64,000 bases of DNA from Streptomyces corallincola (lineage in GTDB: Bacteria > Actinomycetota > Actinomycetes > Streptomycetales > Streptomycetaceae). This document shows positions 1 to 7,841 of the stretch, one piece after another. The stretch is taken from NCBI RefSeq assembly GCF_019104725.1, contig NZ_JAHRXF010000012.1, positions 1 to 64,000 on the forward strand. The letters are read 5' to 3'. The notes beneath the pieces are model-generated. The model had not been told where the DNA came from, ran no database searches, and saw only the letters and a program-made list of their open reading frames with translations. Position numbers and translations under genes: made by a program. Each line of letters opens with the position of its first letter. Within the stretch, counting starts at the first letter, position 1.

Positions 1-126
1 TCGAGGTCGGGGCTGAGGCTGAGGTTTGGGATGGGGGCGATTTCACCTGGGGGGAGGGCAGGCCGTAAGCCGGGGGCCGTGCCGTCGCAACCTCGTGTTG
101 GGGCGGTGGGGCGAGCCTCTCGAGAT

Positions 127-1155
127 GTGACCGTACTCAGCGTGCCCGCTGCCCCCGATGGACGTGCCGCACGGGCGGGCCGACTCGTCCAACGGGTCAG
201 ATGCTCCCGGCCGGGCAGGGTGGCCGAACGGCTGCCGTGGCGGCGCCTGTTGTGCCTGCTCCCGCTGCTCCTGGTCGCGTTCGTGGCGGTGCGGCAGCGG
301 TCGGTGCTGGCCGAGGGGGTCGGGCTGCTGCGTACGGCGTCCTGGCCGTGGCTGCTCGTGGCGGCCGGGGCGACCGGACTGACCTGGGTGGCCGCCGCCG
401 TCACCCGGCAGGGCGCGGTGAGGGAACGACTGCCCCGAAGACGGCTGCTGGCGACACAGTTCGCCGCGTCCTCCGCGAACCATCTGCTGCCGACGGAGCT
501 CGGCGCGGGGGCGGTCAATCTCCGGTTCATGGCCGTGTGCGGGGTCCCGGCGGTTCGGGGTTCGGCCGCGCTGGCGCTGTATCTGCTGGCCGAGTCGGTC
601 GGCAGAGTCGCCCTGCTGGGCGTGCTGCTGCTGGTGTTCCCGGACGCGCTGCGCGTCGGGCCGCTGCTGCCGAGCGGGGCGGCGGGGCCGCTGCTGTGGA
701 CGGTCGCGGGCGTACTGGCGACGGCGGTCGCCGTCCCGGCACTGGTACGACGTCTGCGCGCGCCCCTGGTCCGCTTCGCCCGTGCGGCGCTGGGCGAGGC
801 GCGCTCGGTGCACACCCGGCCCGCGCGTGCCCTCGGCCTGTGGGGCGGCTCGTTCGCCTTCCCCGCTCTCCAGGCGGTGGGTCTGATGGCGGTCGGCCAC
901 GCCCTGTCCCTGCCAGTACCGGCCACCCATGTCGCCCTGGCGTACCTCGCGGCGACGGTCGCGGTGGCCCTGGTGCCGATGCCGGGGGGTGTCGGCTCGG
1001 TGGAGGCGGCCCTGATCGTCGCCCTGGTCGCGGCGGGCGCCCCGGCGCCGGTGGCGACGGCGGTCGTCCTGGCCTACCGCCTGATCACGGTGTGGCTGCC
1101 GCTGATACCAGGAGCGGTGACGCTGGGGGTGCTGGTGCGGCTGAAGGTGATCTGA
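127..1155 (+). CDS. Polytopic membrane protein, LPG-synthase TM (YbhN/UPF0104) family
   Basis: Integral membrane protein of about 342 residues, similar to the transmembrane half of lysylphosphatidylglycerol synthases. Recognisable features are the NHLLPTELGAG loop, a run of hydrophobic helices, and the C-terminal signature PMPGGVGSVEAALI followed by a helix ending YRLITVWLPLI. There is no cytosolic aminoacyl-transferase domain, so only the flippase/permease-like part is present; substrate is unknown. The open frame reaches back to an ATG at 31, but the codons before about 127 have low third-position GC, so I chose GTG 127. GTG 220, just before the first helix, is also possible. No clear ribosome site helps the choice. 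Confidence 0.75.
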   Translation: MTVLSVPAAPDGRAARAGRLVQRVRCSRPGRVAERLPWRRLLCLLPLLLVAFVAVRQRSVLAEGVGLLRTASWPWLLVAAGATGLTWVAAAVTRQGAVRERLPRRRLLATQFAASSANHLLPTELGAGAVNLRFMAVCGVPAVRGSAALALYLLAESVGRVALLGVLLLVFPDALRVGPLLPSGAAGPLLWTVAGVLATAVAVPALVRRLRAPLVRFARAALGEARSVHTRPARALGLWGGSFAFPALQAVGLMAVGHALSLPVPATHVALAYLAATVAVALVPMPGGVGSVEAALIVALVAAGAPAPVATAVVLAYRLITVWLPLIPGAVTLGVLVRLKVI

Positions 1156-1282
1156 GGGGGGCGCCGCGTTCGGGATGGGCCACTCTGCATTCGCACGGCG
1201 GGGCACGATCGGACACGGCCCGCCGACCGGTCCCCCGCCCCCGTACGGCACAGTGGGCGCACCCCTTCCGGAAGGAGACCCC

Positions 1283-2047
1283 GTGTCGGTTCGTGTCGAG
1301 CGCGACGGCCAGGTGACCACCGTCGTCCTCTCCCGCCCCGAGGTGCGCAACGCAGTGGACGGCCCCACTGCGGAGGAGCTGGCCTCTGCTTTCAGGGAGT
1401 TCGAGGCGGACGAGAACGCGCGGGTGGCCGTGCTCTGGGGCGAGGGCGGGACCTTCTGCGCCGGGGCCGATCTGAAGTCGATGGGCGGGGAGCGCGGGAA
1501 CCGGGTGGCCGTGGGCGGGGACGGTCCGATGGGGCCGACCCGGCTGCGGCTGACGAAGCCCGTGGTGGCGGCGGTCTCCGGGCACGCGGTGGCGGGCGGC
1601 CTGGAACTCGCCCTGTGGTGCGATCTGCGGGTGGCCGAGGAGGACGCCGTGTTCGGGGTGTTCTGCCGCCGCTGGGGCGTCCCGCTGATCGACGGCGGTA
1701 CGGTACGGCTCCCCCGGCTGATCGGCGCGAGCCGCGCCGCCGACCTGATCCTCACCGGTCGGCCGGTCCCGGCCCGCGAGGCGTACGACATCGGCCTCGT
1801 CAACCGCCTCGTCCCCGCCGGGCGGGCCCGCGCCGAGGCGGAGGACCTCGCCGCGTCCCTCGCCCGCTTCCCGCAGGACTGCCTGCGCTCCGACCTCGCC
1901 TCCCTGCGGGAGCAGGCGGGCCAGGACGAGGAGACCGCGATGCGCACCGAACTCCGCTATGGCATGGCCGTGTTGGCCGAGGGCCTGGAGGGTGCCGCCC
2001 GCTTCGCCGGGGGTGCGGGACGGCACGGCTCCTTCACCGGCGAGTGA
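1283..2047 (+). CDS. Crotonase/enoyl-CoA hydratase family protein
   Basis: A 254-residue crotonase-fold enzyme acting on acyl-CoA thioesters. The oxyanion-hole loop GTFCAGADL and the second loop SGHAVAGGLELAL are clear. GTG 1283 is supported by GAAGGAG 6 bases upstream; the frame stays open further back but lacks a ribosome site there. By eye, the two glutamates that perform hydration in classical enoyl-CoA hydratase are not conserved: the stretch FGVFCRRWGVPLIDGG has Cys where the first Glu should be, and Asp stands near the second. It may therefore be an isomerase, hydrolase or other crotonase rather than a beta-oxidation hydratase. It stands alone, convergent with the flavoprotein operon to its right. 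Confidence 0.85.
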   Translation: MSVRVERDGQVTTVVLSRPEVRNAVDGPTAEELASAFREFEADENARVAVLWGEGGTFCAGADLKSMGGERGNRVAVGGDGPMGPTRLRLTKPVVAAVSGHAVAGGLELALWCDLRVAEEDAVFGVFCRRWGVPLIDGGTVRLPRLIGASRAADLILTGRPVPAREAYDIGLVNRLVPAGRARAEAEDLAASLARFPQDCLRSDLASLREQAGQDEETAMRTELRYGMAVLAEGLEGAARFAGGAGRHGSFTGE

Positions 2048-2161
2048 CACGGGCGCGCACCGACCGGGCGGCCGGTGTCGGGGGCTCACCCTGCTGCACG
2101 GTGGGTTCGACGGCTCCCCGACACCACGGCGGGCGTCGGCCGGGAGGTCCTGGCGGCCCCA

Positions 2162-2196
2162 GCGACCCCGGCGACCCCGGCGACCCGGCGACCCCG
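2162..2196. repeat. Short GC-rich tandem repeat in the 2048-2369 gap
   Basis: Four copies of GCGACCCCG (the third copy lacks one C) lie between the convergent crotonase and flavoprotein genes. I see no gene or clear terminator in this 322-base gap. Confidence 0.7.
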
Positions 2197-2369
2197 GCGG
2201 CGGGCAGTCTCGTCACGGAGTGGGACCAGGCCCCGGCACGGGCGATCACCGTCGCTCCGCTGGCCCGGCGTCGCCGCCTGGCCCGACGACCGGCCACCAG
2301 GCACCCTCCGGCCGAGCGGGAGCACCGGGCAGCACCCTCACCCCGTACGGTCCGCCCCGCGACCGGCCG

Positions 2370-3401
2370 CTAGATTCCCTCGGCCGCCAGCCACTCCAGT
2401 ACCGCCCCCGCAGCCGCCTCCCCCGCCCGGTGGGCCGCCGCTGCCCGCTCGCCGGGTCGTAGCAGCGCACCGGCCGCGAACACGGCGGGGTGGGAGGTGT
2501 CGGGGCCGGGGCCGAGCGCGACGGCACCCCGGCGGGCGAGTTCGTCGTCGGCGACGAAGTCACCGGTGAACACGACGGTGTCACAGGGCAGTACGGCTCC
2601 GCGCCCGTCCCGGTGCCGGATGCGTACCCCCGACAGCCGCTCGCGGCCCAGGAGTTCGGCCACCGATGCCCCGGTCAGCAGCGGAGTGCCCCGCCCCAGC
2701 CGGGCCCACTGGACGGTGGTCCGGGGCGCCCGCGCCCGGTCGGCCACCAGCGCGACCACTTCCGCTCCGACGGTCCGCAGCGCACCGACCGCCGCGTAGG
2801 AGACGCGTTCGGCGCCCACCACCACGGCCCGGGTCCCGATGGACTGCCCGAACAGATGTACCGCCTGCTGGAGTTCACCGGTCGTGTAGACCCCGGCGGG
2901 CCGGGTCCCCGGCACCAGCCGTGCGGAGCGCGGGCGTTCGCGTGAGCCGGTGGCGAGCACGACGGCACGCGCGGTGAGCGTCTCCAGTCCGCCGGGGCCG
3001 ACCGTGGTCAGCGCGGGCGGCTCGGTGCGCGTGGCCCGCGCCCAGTCGAGCACCGTCACCCCGGTGCGTATCCGGACTCCCGCACCGAGCGCGCCCCGCG
3101 TGAGCCGCCTTGCGTATCCGGGGCCGTCCAGCGGGCGCGTCCAGGTGCCGAAGCCGCCGTGCGCGCAGTGCCGGGGCACTCCCCCGGCCCGTGTCTCCCG
3201 CTCCAGCACCTCCACGCGCCCCACACCCGCGCGGGCCAGCCGGGTGGCCGCCGCGAGCCCGGCGGGACCGGCTCCGACGACCAGCACATCGACAGCCCGC
3301 TCCCGGACGCCCTCGACCCCGACCCCGCCCACGACCCCACCCCGGGCACCGTCCGCCGATGCCGCTGCCTCGCCCGCGCCCCCGGAGACCTCCTCGCTCA
3401 T
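2370..3401 (-). CDS. FAD/NAD(P)-dependent oxidoreductase, GlpB/HcnB-like
   Basis: A 343-residue flavoprotein with an N-terminal dinucleotide-binding motif VVGAGPAGLAAA (about residues 41-52) and a second nucleotide-binding stretch (VVVGAERVSYAAVGAL). The family includes HcnB, opine oxidase subunits and proteins sitting beside GlpA in anaerobic-type glycerol-3-phosphate dehydrogenases. The ATG at 3401 overlaps the TGA of the upstream gene (ATGA) and is preceded by GAGGAGG. It is the last gene of a three-gene translationally coupled set (kinase, GlpA-like, this protein), so it is probably the electron-accepting partner of the GlpA-like dehydrogenase. No Sec signal is seen; about 35 residues at the N-terminus are low-complexity Gly/Ala/Val-rich sequence. 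Confidence 0.8.
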   Translation of the reverse strand: MSEEVSGGAGEAAASADGARGGVVGGVGVEGVRERAVDVLVVGAGPAGLAAATRLARAGVGRVEVLERETRAGGVPRHCAHGGFGTWTRPLDGPGYARRLTRGALGAGVRIRTGVTVLDWARATRTEPPALTTVGPGGLETLTARAVVLATGSRERPRSARLVPGTRPAGVYTTGELQQAVHLFGQSIGTRAVVVGAERVSYAAVGALRTVGAEVVALVADRARAPRTTVQWARLGRGTPLLTGASVAELLGRERLSGVRIRHRDGRGAVLPCDTVVFTGDFVADDELARRGAVALGPGPDTSHPAVFAAGALLRPGERAAAAHRAGEAAAGAVLEWLAAEGI

Positions 3402-4828
3402 GGTCGCCCCTCCTCGAACAACCGCCGTACGGCTGGACCGCAGTAGAACCCCTGGCACCGCCCCGACCGCGCACGCGTCCGGCGCCGCAGCCCCTCCAGG
3501 GAGCGCGGCGGGACCGTACTGGCGAGGGCGTCGCGGATCTCACCGCGTGACACGCGCTCGCAGTGGCAGACCAGGGTGCCGTACTCCGGGTCGGCGGCGA
3601 GGAGTTCGGGCCGCTGGTGCGGGCGCGGGAACGCCTCGCCGATCATGGGCATGCGGATCGGCTCAAGGTCCCGTACGGGCCCGGTGTCGAGTCCGCCCTC
3701 GGTGAGCAGTCCGACGACGTGCGCGGCGATGGCCAGGGAGGCGGTGAGACCCGTGGAGCGGATGGAGCCGACGGTGACGTACGCCTGCTCGGGGTGGCCG
3801 GTGATGCGGTAGTCGTCGTGCTCGGTGGCGGCCCGCAGTCCGGCGTAGACGGCGGTGACCTCCTCGTCCAGCAGGGCGGGCAGGACGCGGGCGCCCTTCT
3901 CCCGGAGCGTGGCGAGTCCGTCGGCGGTGGACTCGGTGGCGGCCCTGTCGGGCAGGTCCTCGGCGGTGGGGCCGAGCAGGACGTTGCCGTAGACGGTGGG
4001 CGCGACGAGGACGCCCTTGCCGAGCGCGGTCGGGACGGGCAGCAGGATGTGCCGGACCAGGCGGCGGGCGAGCTTGTCGTGCACGACGAGCTGGCCACGG
4101 CGCGGGGTGACGGTGAAGTCGTCGTGACCGAGCCGCCGGTCGAGGGTGTCGGCGTGCAGTCCGGCCGCGTTGACGAGATGCCGGGCACGCACCATGCCTC
4201 TGGAGGTGCCGAGTTGGTGGACACCGTCGTACGACGCCTGTTCCACAAGGGTGTTGAGGTGCAGGTCCGCACCGGCCCGCACCGCCTGGGTGGCGTAGGC
4301 GAGGGTGGTGGTCCAGGGGCAGACGATGCTCTCACCAGGCACGTGCAGCGCGCCGAGGGCGCCGGGGCCGAGGTGGGGCTCGCGGGCGTACACCTCTTCG
4401 GCGCCGAGGAGTTGGGCATCGACGTACTCGTTCCGTACGGCCTTGGCCGCCAACTCGGTCAGCGCGGCGAGCTGTTCGGCGTCCCAGGCGACGAGGAGGG
4501 CGCCGACCGGTTCGACGGGGATGCCGCACGCGGCGGCGTACTCGGCCAGCAGCCGGGAGCCCTCACGGACCAGCCGGGCCTCCAGCGAGCCGGGGACGGC
4601 GTCGAAACCGGTGTGCAGGATCGCGGTGTTGGCCTTGGAGGTGCCCTGGCCCACGTCGTCCCGCGCCTCGATCAGGGCGACGCCCAGGGACGGGTGCCGG
4701 GCGAGTTCGCGGGCGACGGCGGAGCCGACGACCCCGGCGCCGACGACGGCCACGTCGTACGTCCGGCCGGGCAGAGGTCCTTCGGCGGTGACCGCGCCGG
4801 GCCCGGCCGCCGTGGGCGCGGGCGTCAT
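3398..4828 (-). CDS. GlpA/GlpD-like FAD-dependent dehydrogenase with C-terminal BFD [2Fe-2S] domain
   Basis: A 476-residue DAO-type flavoprotein. After a short leader comes VVGAGVVGSAVARELARHP, then the glycerol-3-phosphate dehydrogenase-like core. The last 70 residues hold a bacterioferritin-associated-ferredoxin-like domain with four cysteines (CHC near VCHCERVS and C-x4-C in GRCQGFYC), able to bind a [2Fe-2S] cluster. This layout matches anaerobic GlpA rather than aerobic GlpD. The ATG overlaps the kinase stop codon (ATGA at 4825-4828) and its own stop overlaps the next start. With a kinase upstream, the likely route is phosphorylation of a polyol and oxidation of the phosphate; glycerol is the default guess but is not proven. 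Confidence 0.82.
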   Translation of the reverse strand: MTPAPTAAGPGAVTAEGPLPGRTYDVAVVGAGVVGSAVARELARHPSLGVALIEARDDVGQGTSKANTAILHTGFDAVPGSLEARLVREGSRLLAEYAAACGIPVEPVGALLVAWDAEQLAALTELAAKAVRNEYVDAQLLGAEEVYAREPHLGPGALGALHVPGESIVCPWTTTLAYATQAVRAGADLHLNTLVEQASYDGVHQLGTSRGMVRARHLVNAAGLHADTLDRRLGHDDFTVTPRRGQLVVHDKLARRLVRHILLPVPTALGKGVLVAPTVYGNVLLGPTAEDLPDRAATESTADGLATLREKGARVLPALLDEEVTAVYAGLRAATEHDDYRITGHPEQAYVTVGSIRSTGLTASLAIAAHVVGLLTEGGLDTGPVRDLEPIRMPMIGEAFPRPHQRPELLAADPEYGTLVCHCERVSRGEIRDALASTVPPRSLEGLRRRTRARSGRCQGFYCGPAVRRLFEEGRP

Positions 4829-6417
4829 GAGCCGGACCGCTCCGACTCCGAACCGGACCGCCCCGAAGCCGGACCGGATTTCCCCGCACCCGAACCCGAC
4901 CCCGACCCCAATGTCCCCGCACCGGCCGCACCCGATGCACCGGCCGCACCCGACGCACCCGGTACCCCCGACGCGAGCAGCACGGCGACCGCCTCCCGGA
5001 ACACGCCCAGCCGCTCGGCAGCCTGGTCGGCGGAGACGCGGGGCTCGTAGACGGCGGCGGGCTTCCACTCGGGCAGCGCGTCCCGCACGGAGAGCGACGG
5101 GTCGGCGCCGAGGCGGGCGAGGGCGGCGGCGCCGAGCGCGGTGGCGTCGGGCAGGGCGGAGACCTCGACGGGGCGTTGCAGCAGATCGGCCTGGGTCTGC
5201 ATGAGCAGCGCCGAGCGGGTGAGGCCGCCGTCCACGCGGAGGGTGTCCAGTGGGGTGCCGAGGTCGGCCGCCGCCGCGTCCGCCAGTCCGACCACCTGGG
5301 CGGCGAGACCCTCGCAGAGCGCGCGCACCAGATGGCCGGGGCCGGTGCCGAGGCCGAGTCCGGTGAGCGAGCCGCGCAGATCGCCGCGCCACCAGGGGGC
5401 GGCGAGTCCGGCGAGCGCCGGGACGAAGGTGACGCCCCCGCTGTCGGGGACCGAGGCGCCGACCGGGTCGAGATCGGCGGCGGAGGAGATGACACCGAGG
5501 TCGGTGAGCCAGCGCACGGCGGAGGCGGCGGTGTACACCTGCCCGTCCAGGCAGTACGCGGTCTCCCCGGCCAGCCGCCAGGCCACGCAGCTCACCAGCC
5601 CGGAGGTACCCCGCCGGGGCGCGTCCCCGGTGTGCGCGAGGAGGAACGCCCCAGTGCCGTAGGTGCACTTGGCGCCGCCGGGCGCGGTGATCCGCTGGGC
5701 GAGCAGCGCGGCCTGCTGGTCCACGACCAGTCCGGTGACCGGGATCTCCGGGCCGAACGCACTGGTGCTGCCCACCGGTTGGGCGTTCTCCACGATCCGG
5801 GGCAGCAGCTCGTCGGTGAGGCCGTACGCCTCCAGGGCGCGCGGGGACCACTGGACCCAGTCCAGGTCGAGGAGTTGGGTGCGGCCCGCGGTGGCCGCGT
5901 CGGTGACGTAGGCGCCGGTGAGGCGGTGGACCAGCCAGGAGTCGGAGGTGGTGACGACGCCCTCGCGGGTGAGGTGGCGGCGAATCCACGCCATCTTCGG
6001 CGCGGCGAAGTACGGGTCCACGGGCAGCCCGGTCAGCTCCCGCAAATCGGCTTCCCGGTCGGCGAGTTCGGCGCACACGGAGGCGGCGCGGCGGTCCTGC
6101 CAGACGAGGGCGTCGGTGAGCGGGCGGCCGGTGCCGGGGTCCCAGGCGAGCACGGTCTCGCCCTGGTTGGCGAGGCCGAGGGCGACGACGTCCTCGCCCG
6201 CCTCCGCGAGCGCGGCCCGTCCGGCGGCGAGCACCGAGCCGTACAGCTCCTCGGGGTCCGCCTCGACCCGCCCGCCGGGCAGGTTGCGGGGCCGTACGGC
6301 GGCGAAGCCGCTGCCGAGGACGCCGCGTTCGGGGCACACCACCAGCGCCTTGGTGCCGGAGGTGCCCTGGTCCACGGCGAGCACCGGCCCCGTGATCGCA
6401 CCCTCGCCCACGCGCAC
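4825..6417 (-). CDS. FGGY-family carbohydrate kinase, glycerol-kinase-like
   Basis: A 530-residue sugar/polyol kinase with the FGGY N-terminal phosphate motif LAVDQGTSGT (about 13-22), WQDRR (106-110), DPYF (134-137) and the catalytic Asp region VVDQQAALLAQ. Overall spacing follows glycerol kinase, but the substrate-binding Arg of the NQRET motif is Gly here (NQGET, residue 86), while the following Glu, Trp106 and Tyr136 are kept. The substrate may therefore differ from glycerol. About 46 C-terminal residues form a Gly/Ala/Ser tail not typical of the family. GTG 6417 was chosen because GGAGGG sits 8 bases upstream and the FGGY fold begins immediately after. It is the first gene of the coupled operon with the two flavoproteins. 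Confidence 0.85.
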   Translation of the reverse strand: MRVGEGAITGPVLAVDQGTSGTKALVVCPERGVLGSGFAAVRPRNLPGGRVEADPEELYGSVLAAGRAALAEAGEDVVALGLANQGETVLAWDPGTGRPLTDALVWQDRRAASVCAELADREADLRELTGLPVDPYFAAPKMAWIRRHLTREGVVTTSDSWLVHRLTGAYVTDAATAGRTQLLDLDWVQWSPRALEAYGLTDELLPRIVENAQPVGSTSAFGPEIPVTGLVVDQQAALLAQRITAPGGAKCTYGTGAFLLAHTGDAPRRGTSGLVSCVAWRLAGETAYCLDGQVYTAASAVRWLTDLGVISSAADLDPVGASVPDSGGVTFVPALAGLAAPWWRGDLRGSLTGLGLGTGPGHLVRALCEGLAAQVVGLADAAAADLGTPLDTLRVDGGLTRSALLMQTQADLLQRPVEVSALPDATALGAAALARLGADPSLSVRDALPEWKPAAVYEPRVSADQAAERLGVFREAVAVLLASGVPGASGAAGASGAAGAGTLGSGSGSGAGKSGPASGRSGSESERSGS

Positions 6418-6702
6418 GCTGTCGCACCCTCCGGATTCCAGCCACGCCGATGATCGGTCCGCACAGCCTGCCGTCGCGCCGCACCCCGCGTCAAGGACGG
6501 TTTGTGCGAGATCAACTGCTATGCCGGGTCCGTCAGTTGGCGGCGGTGGCTCGGCGCAAACCAGCCCCCTATAGTGACCGCCGTCCGAGAGCCGACCTCG
6601 ACCACATCCCAAGGGAGGGCTGTTGCCACTCCATCCCGCCGTGCCGCCCGTCCGCCCGCGCCGCGTACCGCCCGTCCGCCGCCGCCCCGAGGCGCGCGGC
6701 TG

Positions 6703-7710
6703 ATGGCCCGCGAAGGGGTCCGCCCCTCCTACGACCCGGCAGGTCACGACGGCGCGCTGCGCGGCGCGCTCCAGGAGCTGCGCACCGGCCGCTGGATGGC
6801 GATGCGCGCCCTGCTCGCGGAGACGACGGAATGGTGGCGGTGGACGCAGCGCACCCAGGTGCTGGCCGCCGCGGCGGCCGGAACCGACGTGGTGCGGGCC
6901 TGGCGCGCGGAGGAGCCCGGCAGCGTCGCCGCGGCGGTGATGCACGCGCGGGTCGGGGTGGAACGGGCACTGCGGGCGCGGCGCGAGGAGCACCGGCGTA
7001 CGCACGAGCTGTGGATCGAGGCGTGGGACGCGGCGCAGTCGGCCACCGAGGCCGCGCCCGCCGACCCGGTGCCCTGGGTGTGCCTGCTGGCGCTGGCGCA
7101 GCTGGACACGGCGCAGAGCTGGCAGGAGCACCGGGTGGCGCCGCCCGAGCCGGTGCTGCCGCACGGGCCGTGGGGGCTGCTGGCCGAGGCGCGCACGCGT
7201 GATCCGCACAACCGCGAGGCGCACCACCGGATGCTGCAGTTCCTGTACGCGATCGGTCCGACGGACCGGCTGGCACAGGCATCGCACTACGCGCAGTGGG
7301 CGGCCGGTTCGGCGCCGGACGGTTCGGCGCTGCACGTGCTGCCGCTGTACGTCCGGGTGGAGCGCTACCGGCGGGCGACCGGGCACACGGCGGCGCTGGA
7401 CCTGCACTGGGTGGCGGAGGACGCGACCCGTGAGGCGCTGCGGACGCTGGACGCCTGGTTCGACCGGGCGCCGGACGCCGAGCGGTCGCTGCTGGACCTG
7501 AACCATCTGGCCCACGCGCTGTGGGGCGCGCTCCAGTTCCCGGAGGCGGCGCGGGTGTTCGACGCGATCGGCCCCTATGTGACCCCGCCGCCGTGGATGT
7601 ACCGCACGCCGGACCGGTCGCGTGCCGTGGAGGTGTTCCAGCGGGCCCGCGACCGCTGCCGGAGTGCCGCCCGGTCGCCCGGCGGCGGCCCGCCCGGCAC
7701 CCGGACCTGA
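6703..7710 (+). CDS. Conserved hypothetical protein, helical repeat-like
   Basis: A 335-residue soluble protein rich in Ala, Arg and Trp that I cannot assign. The sequence looks entirely alpha-helical, with stretches such as WVCLLALAQLD, NREAHHRMLQFLYAIG and LDLNHLAHALWGALQFPEAARVFDAIG. These suggest a TPR-like superhelix used for protein contacts. There is no signal peptide or catalytic motif. ATG 6703 starts the part with strong coding bias; the frame is open back to 6502, but that part reads as Pro/Arg-rich noise. It is divergent from the kinase operon. The 285-base gap between them contains CTATAGTG near 6570, a possible -10 element without a convincing -35. Confidence 0.65.
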   Translation: MAREGVRPSYDPAGHDGALRGALQELRTGRWMAMRALLAETTEWWRWTQRTQVLAAAAAGTDVVRAWRAEEPGSVAAAVMHARVGVERALRARREEHRRTHELWIEAWDAAQSATEAAPADPVPWVCLLALAQLDTAQSWQEHRVAPPEPVLPHGPWGLLAEARTRDPHNREAHHRMLQFLYAIGPTDRLAQASHYAQWAAGSAPDGSALHVLPLYVRVERYRRATGHTAALDLHWVAEDATREALRTLDAWFDRAPDAERSLLDLNHLAHALWGALQFPEAARVFDAIGPYVTPPPWMYRTPDRSRAVEVFQRARDRCRSAARSPGGGPPGTRT

Positions 7711-7741
7711 CCCGGGCCGCCGCCCTGCGCGGCCGGGCCCG

Positions 7742-7789
7742 CACCGGCACCGGCACCCGCACCCGCACCCGCACCCGCACCCGCACCCG
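7742..7789 (+). repeat. Hexanucleotide tandem repeat (CACCSG)8
   Basis: Two CACCGG units followed by six perfect CACCCG units, 48 bases in all, lying between the 335-aa gene and the permease start. Such a tract is prone to slippage. It ends about 50 bases before the permease start codon. Confidence 0.9.
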
Positions 7790-7841
7790 CACATGTCATG
7801 CACTCGTCCCCCCAAGAGCCACCCGACCGGAGGTCCCCGTC

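Noticed and set aside
43..1947. A 634-codon minus-strand frame across the first two genes
   Set aside because: Arg/Pro/Ser-rich shadow of the plus-strand membrane protein and crotonase.
7742..7789. CRISPR-like array
   Set aside because: Units are contiguous hexamers with no spacers and no cas genes are present.
4829..7815. Upstream extensions of the GlpA-like (to 6484) and kinase (to 7815) frames
   Set aside because: They read as Arg/Pro-rich noise over genes in other frames. Both proteins have clear family starts and overlaps or ribosome sites downstream.
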